Origin: Nitrospirota bacterium
GTDB taxonomy: Bacteria > Nitrospirota > Thermodesulfovibrionia > Thermodesulfovibrionales > UBA1546
Reading direction: 5' to 3'
DNA: 35,401 nt
NCBI GenBank assembly: GCA_016195565.1
Contig: JACPZK010000023.1
Location: 1 to 35,401 of the forward strand
The notes under the pieces were generated by a model. That model saw only the letters and a program-made list of their open reading frames with translations, had not been told where the DNA came from and searched no databases. Below, in pieces: positions 28,959-35,401 of the stretch. Position 1 is the first letter of the stretch; the number at the start of each line of letters is the position of its first letter. Both the position numbers and the translations under genes were made by a program.

Positions 28959-29931
28959 GCCTTCTCCTGTACGCCCTAACCTCAGCTTTTATAGTATCCG
29001 TATTCGTGCCCTCCTCGTCTCTTATCGCCTTCCCGGTCAGTTTTAAAAAAACATCATTAAGAGTCGGCCTCTGTAGCCTCACAGACAAAACGCTGTCGCC
29101 GAGTGTTCTTATAAGTTCGGGAATGCACGTATCTCCTCTGACTGTTGAAATAAAAAGCTCGCCGTCCCTTATTGATGCGTCAATATCCAGCGCGCTCTTT
29201 ATCACATCCGCTGCCTTTGCATTATCCCTTGTTTTCAGATATATGACATCTCCGCCTATTACTTTCTTGAGTTCTTCGGGACTGTCCATTGCAATAATGT
29301 TTCCATTATCAATAATGGCTATGTTATCGCAGACCTCTGCCTCATCCATATAATGCGTTGTCATGAAGATTGTCACTCCGTATTTTCCGGGAAGCGCTGT
29401 TATGAATTCCCATAGACTTGATCTGCTCTGCGGATCCAGCCCCAGTGTCGGTTCGTCCAGAAACAACACCTTCGGCCTGTGTATCAGCCCCCTTGCAACT
29501 TCAAGCCTTCTCTTCATGCCGCCGGAAAATTTCTTAACAAGGTCATCTTTTCTGCTGAATAAATCAACAAGCTTCAAGACGTCATCAACCCTTTTTCTGC
29601 GTTCGGCTTTTTCAACGTTATAGAGATACGCATGGAATAAGAGGTTTTCCTCAGCAGTGAGGTCTTTATCAAGAGTTGTATCCTGAAACACTATGCCGAT
29701 TGATTTTCTTACGGATGAGGATTCTTTTTCGCAGTCATATCCATTCACAAAAGCATTCCCTGAAGTTGGCACAAGCAGGGTGCAGAGGATGCTTATCGTT
29801 GTTGTCTTTCCTGCGCCGTTAGGCCCGAGGAAGCCGAATATTGCGCCTTCCTCAACATTAAAGGAGATGTTATTTACAGCAGTAATGCTGCCAAATCTTT
29901 TTACTAAATTCTCAACCTTAATTATCGGCAT
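28948..29931 (-). CDS. ABC transporter ATPase (DrrA class)
   Basis: 327 residues. Walker A GPNGAGKTT, signature KFSGGMKRRLEVARGL, Walker B VLFLDEPTLGLD, H-loop TTHYMDEAE, then a C-terminal extension of about 100 residues typical of DrrA-type exporters (ending near RPTLNDVFLKLTG). Partner of the overlapping ABC-2 permease. Starts six bases after the MacB-like permease stop, so it is probably in the same operon. Confidence 0.94.
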   Translation of the reverse strand: MPIIKVENLVKRFGSITAVNNISFNVEEGAIFGFLGPNGAGKTTTISILCTLLVPTSGNAFVNGYDCEKESSSVRKSIGIVFQDTTLDKDLTAEENLLFHAYLYNVEKAERRKRVDDVLKLVDLFSRKDDLVKKFSGGMKRRLEVARGLIHRPKVLFLDEPTLGLDPQSRSSLWEFITALPGKYGVTIFMTTHYMDEAEVCDNIAIIDNGNIIAMDSPEELKKVIGGDVIYLKTRDNAKAADVIKSALDIDASIRDGELFISTVRGDTCIPELIRTLGDSVLSVRLQRPTLNDVFLKLTGKAIRDEEGTNTDTIKAEVRAYRRRHGI

Positions 29932-29937
29932 TTTCCC

Positions 29938-31146
29938 TCACTCATATCTCAACGCTTTTATGGGATCATACAGCGACGCCTTTCTTGCCGGATATACGCC
30001 GAAGAATATTCCAACTGCCGCTGAAAACAAAAAAGCGACAATAACAGACCACAGGGCCAGATGTGTCGGAAGAAATTCAACAAAATAAGGGATGACAAGA
30101 GAGAGCAAGCCGGCAAACAGAATACCCACTGTTCCTCCTATAAGGCTCAGAGTAACGGACTCTATCAGAAACTGCAATAAAATATCCCTGTTCTTTGCGC
30201 CAAGCGCCTTTCTTATGCCTATTTCCCGCGTCCTTTCTCTCACTGAGACAAGCATTATATTCATTATTCCTATCCCGCCGACAAGCAATGAAATTGCAGC
30301 TATGCCTGCAAGCACAGCAGTCATTATATTCAATATCTTGCCCATCACGGCAACCATCTCATCCTGACTCATTATCGTAAAGTCTTCCCTGCCTGCATGT
30401 CTTTTCATCAGTATCTGCCTTATGTCCTCTTTTGCGGCGTCTATTTCTGTTGCGCTTCTGACCTTGACAGTTATATTAAACAGGCTGTCGGTATCAAACA
30501 ATTCCTGCGCAGCAGTTGTAGGTATAAACACGATGTCATCAAAATCAATTCCAAGCGTAACACCCTTCTTTTCCATCACGCCTATGGCCCGGTATTTGCC
30601 GTCGCCTATTGCCACAAGGGCGCCGAGCGCATTTTTATCTCCGAAAAGGTCCTTCTTCACTGTCCTTCCGAGAACACATACTTTTCTTCTTGAATCAACA
30701 TCCGATGCGCTGATAAACCTGCCTGATTCAACTGACAGGTTTCTGATTTCAAAATAAGTTTCCGTAATCCCCACTACAGAATTATCCCTGCTCTGGTTCA
30801 GATATTTAATCTTGGAGGTGCCAAGAATCAGCGGAACTGCGTCTTGAATATGCCTGGAACGTTTTTTAATTATTAGAGCATCATCATAGACAAGTTTTCT
30901 GACCGTAGTTGCGGCAGGCGGATGAAAACCTCCCTTGGCAGAAGTTTTGCCCGGCACTACAATCAATATGTTCGTTCCGAGATTGCCAAGCTCTCTGCCT
31001 ATGTAGGACCTTGCGCCCTCGCCTATTGAAACAAGCATAATAACGGATGCAACCCCGATAACAACACCAAGCATTGTAAGGAACGACCTTACCCTGTTGC
31101 CCATAAGAGAGTCCCTTGAAACCCTTATAATCTCAATAACATCCAC
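29938..31146 (-). CDS. MacB/FtsX-type ABC permease
   Basis: 402 residues. An N-terminal span (about 20-42), a periplasmic MacB core domain of about 200 residues, then three spans with VGGIGIMNIMLVSVRERTREIGIRKALGA-type features (the FtsX domain). These permeases drive periplasmic efflux or lipoprotein work with a tripartite partner. It overlaps the ATPase gene upstream by 14 bases and lies behind a membrane-fusion protein, so MacAB-like efflux is likely. No TolC homologue is in the window. Confidence 0.93.
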   Translation of the reverse strand: MDVIEIIRVSRDSLMGNRVRSFLTMLGVVIGVASVIMLVSIGEGARSYIGRELGNLGTNILIVVPGKTSAKGGFHPPAATTVRKLVYDDALIIKKRSRHIQDAVPLILGTSKIKYLNQSRDNSVVGITETYFEIRNLSVESGRFISASDVDSRRKVCVLGRTVKKDLFGDKNALGALVAIGDGKYRAIGVMEKKGVTLGIDFDDIVFIPTTAAQELFDTDSLFNITVKVRSATEIDAAKEDIRQILMKRHAGREDFTIMSQDEMVAVMGKILNIMTAVLAGIAAISLLVGGIGIMNIMLVSVRERTREIGIRKALGAKNRDILLQFLIESVTLSLIGGTVGILFAGLLSLVIPYFVEFLPTHLALWSVIVAFLFSAAVGIFFGVYPARKASLYDPIKALRYE

Positions 31147-31801
31147 TCTGGCAAACCCCGTCTCTTATTGTTATTATCTTCCCTGCCTGTTCAGCAATAT
31201 CTTTCTCATGGGTAACAACCACAATCGTTACGCCTTCCTTATTTAAATTTTTAAATGTCTCTATGATTTCTTTTCCCGAACGGCTGTCAAGGTTTCCGGT
31301 GGGCTCATCCGCAAGTATTATCGCAGGGCCGTTTATGAGCGCCCTTGCAATTGCAACTCTCTGCTGCTCCCCTCCTGAAAGTTCGCTCGGATAATGCTCT
31401 GCCCTGTGAGAAAGGCCGAGTTTCTCAAGCATTTCAAACGCTTTTTTTTTCCTTGTATTAGGCTCCACCCCGCCATAAAGCAGAGGCAGTTCGACATTTT
31501 TCCATGCAATAAGTTTCGGAAGAAGATTAAAACTCTGAAATACAAAGCCGATTTTTCTGTTTCTTATCTCTGCAAGTTCGTTGTCTGTTTTTCGGCTGAC
31601 ATCAACATCAAGGAGCAGATATTGCCCTGATGTCGGCCTGTCAAGACAGCCGATGATATGAAGGAGCGTTGATTTCCCTGAGCCTGAGGGTCCCATCACA
31701 GCCACAAAATCCTTCTCTGCGACTTCCATGTCTATGCCCCTTAAGACCTCTACTGTCACCTTTGGCAGCACATACGACTTCCTTATGTTCCTGAGCGACA
31801 T
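31133..31801 (-). CDS. MacB/LolD-type ABC ATPase
   Basis: About 222 residues. Walker A GPSGSGKST, Q-loop FQSFNLL, signature LSGGEQQRVAIARAL, Walker B ILADEPTGNLD and H-loop VVTHE. ATG 31801 overlaps the stop of the membrane-fusion gene (TGATG) and is preferred to GTG 31804. It is a separate ATPase paired with the next permease, unlike the fused E. coli MacB. Confidence 0.94.
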   Translation of the reverse strand: MSLRNIRKSYVLPKVTVEVLRGIDMEVAEKDFVAVMGPSGSGKSTLLHIIGCLDRPTSGQYLLLDVDVSRKTDNELAEIRNRKIGFVFQSFNLLPKLIAWKNVELPLLYGGVEPNTRKKKAFEMLEKLGLSHRAEHYPSELSGGEQQRVAIARALINGPAIILADEPTGNLDSRSGKEIIETFKNLNKEGVTIVVVTHEKDIAEQAGKIITIRDGVCQSGCY

Positions 31802-32892
31802 CACTCTGTTTTTTTCTTCTCTCTTACTCTCCTGCCGTCAGCAAGTCCCTGCGCATCAGGATTGATAATCACTGTATCACCCTCTTTAACGCCTGATGTT
31901 ATCTCTGTAAAATTCCAGTTGAACTGCCCTGTTTCAACAGGAATAAGTTTTGCTGTTGAACATTTTTTAATAAAAATAAACTTCCTGTTGTTTTTCTCCA
32001 TAAGCGCATGGGATGGAACCACAAGCGCATTTTTAATGTTGTCCACAATAATCTCCACATCAGCAGACATCCCCGGTTTTATAATGATTTGTTTTTCTTT
32101 AAGCCGTGTCCTTACCTCAAAGGTCCTTGTTTCCTGCTTGCCGCCAAGGACCACAGGCGATATCCGGTAGATTTCACCTTTAAAAACATTTCCCTGATAC
32201 GCATCCATAGTGATATTAGCCTGCTGCCTCAGTTTAACCTTTGCAACATCAGCCTCATCTATAAACGCCTCTATATAAAGGTCATCCATAGCGACAACAT
32301 GCACCACTAAAGCGCCCTTTGCAGTTGTCTCGCCAACCTTGACAGGCCTTGATGTTACTACGCCTGATATCGGAGATTTTATAAACGAATAATCATAGTT
32401 AAGCTTTGCAAGCGAAAGCGAACTCTCCGCCTCTTTTACGCTTGCATAAGCGACATTATATTCTTTCTGTACTGAATCAAAATCTATATGAGAGATATAT
32501 CCCTTTTCCCTCAGGTCGCTGAATCTCTTTAATCTTGTCTCGGCCTCCTTCAGAATTGATTTTGCCTTGTCTATGGAGGCAAGTGAAATATTAAGGTTCA
32601 GATGCGCCTCCTCAGGGTCAAGCTCTGCTATCATTGAGCCGGGCTTAACTATACTGCCCTCTTCAACAAAGAGCTTTGTAATCTTCCCTATTCTCTGTGC
32701 CGTAATCTTAACCTCTGTTTCTGATTTTATGGTCCCTGTTGAAGTGGCAGTTACCGTAATCGCAAGCTCCTGCCTGTTTACAGGCGCTGTTTTAACATCA
32801 ACTGCGCTGAAGGTTCTCTTGAGGATAAAAAACATTACCAAAAGGATTATTGCCGAAAGAAACCAGAAACTCCGCTTTCTGTAAAAAGACAT
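31801..32892 (-). CDS. Membrane-fusion (adaptor) protein, MacA/HlyD type
   Basis: 363 residues. An N-terminal anchor (about 9-27), a lipoyl/barrel-sandwich half, a helical hairpin (about 90-150), the second lipoyl half (YSFIKSPISGVVTSRPVKVGE split over the motif) and C-terminal beta-barrel and membrane-proximal domains. It links the inner-membrane pump to an outer-membrane channel. AAGGAG precedes ATG 32892. It follows UbiA by about 60 bp and overlaps the ATPase by one to four bases. Confidence 0.93.
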   Translation of the reverse strand: MSFYRKRSFWFLSAIILLVMFFILKRTFSAVDVKTAPVNRQELAITVTATSTGTIKSETEVKITAQRIGKITKLFVEEGSIVKPGSMIAELDPEEAHLNLNISLASIDKAKSILKEAETRLKRFSDLREKGYISHIDFDSVQKEYNVAYASVKEAESSLSLAKLNYDYSFIKSPISGVVTSRPVKVGETTAKGALVVHVVAMDDLYIEAFIDEADVAKVKLRQQANITMDAYQGNVFKGEIYRISPVVLGGKQETRTFEVRTRLKEKQIIIKPGMSADVEIIVDNIKNALVVPSHALMEKNNRKFIFIKKCSTAKLIPVETGQFNWNFTEITSGVKEGDTVIINPDAQGLADGRRVREKKKTE

Positions 32893-32955
32893 TATTTTCT
32901 CCTTATTAAAATCAAATCACTTAAAGTTTAACATAAAAAAAAAGACAGGATAAAC

Positions 32956-33807
32956 TTAAACAAGATAATCAAGAAGCGTAAACACAAACACTGTCATACT
33001 TATATATCCGTTCATATTGAAAAAAGCCATATCAAGCCTGCTCAGGTCATCTGGCTTCACGAGAGAATGTTCATATATAAAAAGCCCTCCCGATGCAGCC
33101 ATTCCTATCCAATAAAATATCCCGAGATTAAAGAATAAGCCCGTAAGCGCAAGCAGTCCCCATGCGATAACATGAAATATCCTTGAAAAAAGCAGCGAGT
33201 CTTTGACGCCGAATCTTGCGGGAATAGAGTAAAGGCCTAATGACCTATCAAATTCAATATCCTGAAGAGCGTAAAGAACGTCAAAACCCGCAAGCCAGAA
33301 AATAACTGTAAATGCCATTGGCAAAATCTCAGCATTAAATGTGCCTCTTACTGCAATCCATGCTCCGACAGGTGCGGCAGAGATTGCAATACCGAGGACA
33401 ATATGCGAGAGCCATGTGAATCTTTTTGTATATGAATAGATAAAAAGCACTGCAATGGCAATCGGCGAGAGTTTGAGGCAGAGGGGGTTCAGCATATATG
33501 CGGCAAAGATAAGAATGGCAAATGAAATAGCTGCAAATAAAACAGCATTGGACATCTTTATCTTGCCGGAGGGCAACTCGCGATTAGCTGTCCTTGGATT
33601 TGAAGCGTCAATCTTTATGTCAATAATCCTGTTCAATCCCATTGCGCCTGACCGCGCACTGACCATTGCAACGACAATCCAGAATATCTGCTTTAGCGAA
33701 GGGATGCCCGATGCGGCAAGTATCGCGCCAGTAAATGCAAATGGCAGCGCAAAGATGGAATGGGAAAACTTAATCATCTTCAGATATAAGACTATTTTTT
33801 CAAACAC
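32956..33807 (-). CDS. ubiA: UbiA-family prenyltransferase (quinone biosynthesis)
   Basis: About 284 residues with roughly eight spans. The two Asp-rich catalytic motifs are NRIIDIKIDASNPRTANRE and DIEFDRSLGLYSIPARFG. The enzyme attaches an isoprenoid chain to an aromatic acid in ubiquinone or menaquinone (including the futalosine route) synthesis at the inner membrane. For an anaerobe menaquinone is more likely, which would feed the cytochromes (inference). GTG 33807 is chosen, with AAGGAG upstream; the longer frame to 33849 lacks a ribosome-binding site. It leads the efflux operon. Confidence 0.9.
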   Translation of the reverse strand: MFEKIVLYLKMIKFSHSIFALPFAFTGAILAASGIPSLKQIFWIVVAMVSARSGAMGLNRIIDIKIDASNPRTANRELPSGKIKMSNAVLFAAISFAILIFAAYMLNPLCLKLSPIAIAVLFIYSYTKRFTWLSHIVLGIAISAAPVGAWIAVRGTFNAEILPMAFTVIFWLAGFDVLYALQDIEFDRSLGLYSIPARFGVKDSLLFSRIFHVIAWGLLALTGLFFNLGIFYWIGMAASGGLFIYEHSLVKPDDLSRLDMAFFNMNGYISMTVFVFTLLDYLV

Positions 33808-33900
33808 AAGCAAATTCTCCTTATCAAATGATTCAAAATAATAACACAATTCAAATCAGATTCTATGTTAAAAAAAAGACTATTTATCTATAGAATTTTT

Positions 33901-33929
33901 TTGACATGACTTCTGTATTGCCGTATTTA
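33901..33929 (+). promoter_or_regulatory. Possible sigma-70 promoter for the 34001 gene
   Basis: TTGACA at 33901-33906, a 17-base spacer, then TATTTA (a weak -10). It lies in the 150-bp divergent region between UbiA and the plus-strand hypothetical gene. Confidence 0.4.
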
Positions 33930-34000
33930 ATGCTTTATGCTATCTTAACGCAAATAGCTTGAATCTATCTGCAAGGTAGATTATATATTAGGGCAATGAA

Positions 34001-34477
34001 ATGAAAATAATGACGAATACTATTATCTGCATTCTTTTGGTGACGGCTGCCAGTGCTGATGATTGCAAGCCGTCAAAATTGTCAGACCAAGCAATAAAGC
34101 TGATTAAACCATTGATGGAGCTACGTGTAAGACAGAACAAAGAGCAATTTACGGAAGACGGTCGTTGGCGTGGTGAATCTCAATATACTCCTGACGTCGA
34201 AAAGCGTTTTTATTCTATATTGAAAAACCGATCCAAAGCTGGCGATGAGGCAGTTGCATACTTACTTAATGTGTACATGGGTGAACATTCCGGAGAGGAA
34301 TTAGTCTGTGAAGTTATTAATCGCGGTAAGCGCATGCTTCCGCTGATCAGGGAGTATAAGAAATGTATACCATTAATAGGCATCGAACCACTTCACAAGT
34401 TTGTTCGAGGTTCGGGCTACCTTCCGCAATATGCAGAGGAGGGCATATTGAAAGACGAGAAATGCACACACGAATAG
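34001..34477 (+). CDS. Exported hypothetical protein
   Basis: 158 residues with a short signal peptide (MKIMTNTIICILLVTAASA) and about 140 mature residues, mostly predicted helical, with four cysteines (DDCKPS, LVCEV, KKCIP, EKCTHE) that could form two disulfides. No family recognised. AGGG lies eight bases before the ATG. It is followed by transposon debris and stands outside the efflux operon, so it belongs to the accessory right end. Confidence 0.65.
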   Translation: MKIMTNTIICILLVTAASADDCKPSKLSDQAIKLIKPLMELRVRQNKEQFTEDGRWRGESQYTPDVEKRFYSILKNRSKAGDEAVAYLLNVYMGEHSGEELVCEVINRGKRMLPLIREYKKCIPLIGIEPLHKFVRGSGYLPQYAEEGILKDEKCTHE

Positions 34478-34485
34478 GCCATGGG

Positions 34486-34522
34486 GAGAAATGAGGGGGG
34501 AGAAATGAGGGACACATCCGTA
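34486..34522 (+). repeat. Transposon-associated debris with a short tandem duplication
   Basis: GGGGAGAAATGAG occurs twice in succession, followed by GGGACACATCCGTATTTTTC. A similar GGGACACAT word lies at 1496 beside the IS481-like remnant. Such words commonly flank transposase relics. Confidence 0.45.
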
Positions 34523-34642
34523 TTTTTCTTAACCACACTGCTGATTTAGGGTGTTAACTGCGAAAACGATAGATGAATTCAGATAAAAGAGAAGAGGCAC
34601 GGGCATGATAAAATTCATCAGCTCAAAAGGATGTAAATAGCT

Positions 34643-35149
34643 ATGGGCTGCCTATTGGTTCTCGTCTTGGCCGGCATATCAGCAGCCGTGATATTCTTTT
34701 TCGGATATTCAAATGTGGCCTTGATTGTTTTAGGCTTATTATGGCTTGCCGCCGTTGTTTATTCCGCAATTTTTGGACATCGTGGTTTTGGCGGCGGACC
34801 GAGAACTGATCTTCTGATTGTGATTGCAGGAGCGGGCATTACAGCAGCATTAATCATCCCTAATTACACTGCCCAAAAACCTTGTAATCAAGTCAGAACA
34901 GCTCTGACAAAAATTTCTGACGCCGAAAATACATATTTTGCCGAACATAAAACTTTTACCAAAGACCTCCATCTCTTGCGCCTTTCTCTGAAACCGGAAG
35001 TTGATATTTCAGTCATTAAAGCTGATGAACAGTCATTTATCGCTACGGCATCGCACAGGTTATGCGATAAAGATAATGATGGGATACCTGATGCGTTTAT
35101 GTGGGATTCTGCCAGAGGCGGGCTACAACCTGCTGATGTAGGCCGTTAA
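34643..35149 (+). CDS. Membrane protein with a type IV pilin-like domain
   Basis: 168 residues: spans about 2-21, 24-44 and 56-76, then a soluble domain. The third span and what follows (AALIIPNYTAQ, ISDAENTYFAEHKTFT) resemble the N-terminal helix and alpha-beta loop of type IV pilins, and DKDNDGIPDAFMWDS resembles the Ca-site-like loop of pseudopilins. There is no prepilin peptidase site (Gly-Phe-Thr-Leu-Glu type), and two spans precede the pilin helix, so it is unlikely to be a processed pilin. Ribosome-binding site AAGGATG. Function unknown. Confidence 0.65.
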   Translation: MGCLLVLVLAGISAAVIFFFGYSNVALIVLGLLWLAAVVYSAIFGHRGFGGGPRTDLLIVIAGAGITAALIIPNYTAQKPCNQVRTALTKISDAENTYFAEHKTFTKDLHLLRLSLKPEVDISVIKADEQSFIATASHRLCDKDNDGIPDAFMWDSARGGLQPADVGR

Positions 35150-35204
35150 ACAACAGTCAACGAATTGTCATGAAGTATTCTGAAAAATTTGATATATTAT
35201 TGAC

Positions 35205-35263
35205 ATGCCGTCAGTCAAAGATATTTCCGGGCCCTATCGGTTTTTCTTTTATGCAGGTGATAG
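35205..35263 (+). pseudogene. DUF4160-family protein, N-terminal fragment cut by an IS
   Basis: An ATG at 35205 opens MPSVKDISGPYRFFFYAGD, which matches the start of DUF4160 proteins (GPYRFFFY followed by an H-x-H region). The IS end begins at 35264 inside codon 20, so the rest is lost. DUF4160 genes often pair with DUF2442 genes in possible toxin-antitoxin modules. Recognition rests on 19 residues. Confidence 0.6.
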
Positions 35264-35401
35264 TGTAGGGTTTGACGAAATTAGGAACAACTGGTAAGTT
35301 AGTCCTCCGGAAGGAGGAAGCAGATGGCAAGAAAGAAATGGAGCGCAGAAGAGAAGCAGAAAATGGTATTGGCAGGCTTGAGGAATGAGGCGTCAGTAGC
35401 A
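35264..35401 (+). mobile_element. 5' terminal 138 bp of an IS3-family insertion sequence (right copy)
   Basis: A perfect inverted copy of 2-139. The tip TGTAGGG is at 35264 and interrupts the DUF4160-like gene. The two copies point outward, away from each other. Target-site duplications cannot be assessed because the far ends are outside the window. Confidence 0.9.
35324..35401 (+). CDS. IS3-family transposase OrfA, N-terminal fragment (runs off the window)
   Basis: 26 codons identical to those of the left copy (MARKKWSAEEKQKMVLAGL...ASVA), preceded by AAGGAGGA at 35311-35318. The gene continues beyond the right edge. Confidence 0.75.
   Translation, partial: MARKKWSAEEKQKMVLAGLRNEASVA

Noticed and set aside
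1-35401. Window as a composite transposon
   Set aside because: Only the IS 5' ends are visible, target duplications cannot be seen, and the content (tRNA, cytochrome assembly, quinone enzyme) is core chromosomal.

Overview
The window looks like chromosomal DNA of an anaerobic Gram-negative bacterium that respires through c-type cytochromes. The basis is eight multihaem c-type cytochromes (56 canonical CXXCH motifs), a System II (ResB/ResC) cytochrome c assembly pair, an outer-membrane beta-barrel, lipoproteins, sigma-54 control and a UbiA-type prenyltransferase. The style of the cytochromes and the dispersed repeats suggests Nitrospirota (Thermodesulfovibrionia-like) or a related Desulfobacterota lineage. 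This is an impression from protein style, not a phylogenetic test.

Layout. (1) 1-2600 is scrambled accessory DNA: the outward-facing 5' end of an IS3-family element, a 5'-truncated Rhs gene with a C-terminal tip, a small membrane protein that may be its immunity protein, a truncated IS481-like transposase and a second Rhs fragment. (2) 2609-9103, minus strand, holds a receiver-only regulator, two related pentahaem cytochromes, a B12-type radical SAM protein, a small lipoprotein and ResC/ResB. (3) 9250-19569, minus strand, is the core. It has a large cytochrome with 10 canonical haem sites, then an apparent operon RHH regulator - NHL lipoprotein - PpiC isomerase - outer-membrane barrel - HAMP membrane protein - heptahaem cytochrome - HAMP membrane protein - NHL protein, and a separate tetraheme cytochrome. 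(4) 20092-27803 holds a small plus-strand tetraheme cytochrome facing a minus-strand operon: a 13-15-haem cytochrome, a TPR protein, a cysteine-less TlpA-TPR fusion, an octahaem cytochrome, a haem-motif histidine kinase and a sigma-54 activator. (5) 28059-33807 is ordinary: tRNA-Asn and a six-gene operon of UbiA, a membrane-fusion protein, a MacB-type ATPase and permease, and an ABC-2 exporter pair. (6) 33900-35401 has two unknown plus-strand genes, a DUF4160-like gene cut by an IS, and a second copy of the same IS end in inverted orientation.

How it fits together (inference). Barrel, PPIase, NHL and multihaem genes together resemble porin-cytochrome conduits and cytochrome-filament loci of metal reducers such as Geobacter. 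The haem-bearing kinase and NtrC-type activator probably sense redox state. Five -24/-12 promoter candidates lie directly upstream of five cytochrome genes, so the activator probably controls this regulon.

Most unusual signal. A dispersed inverted element made of hexamer units (purine arm AGGTAA/AGGTAG, pyrimidine arm TTACCT/CTACCT) recurs about a dozen times. It sits in intergenic positions, supplies ribosome-binding sites to several genes, and in at least three exported proteins is translated as the signal peptide. In two of these the purine arm encodes a basic Gly-Lys/Gly-Arg n-region and the pyrimidine arm a Leu-Tyr h-region. Two other repeat families also form parts of exported-protein N-termini. 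A separate GTTCAC inverted repeat lies at exactly the same distance upstream of two of the sigma-54 promoters.
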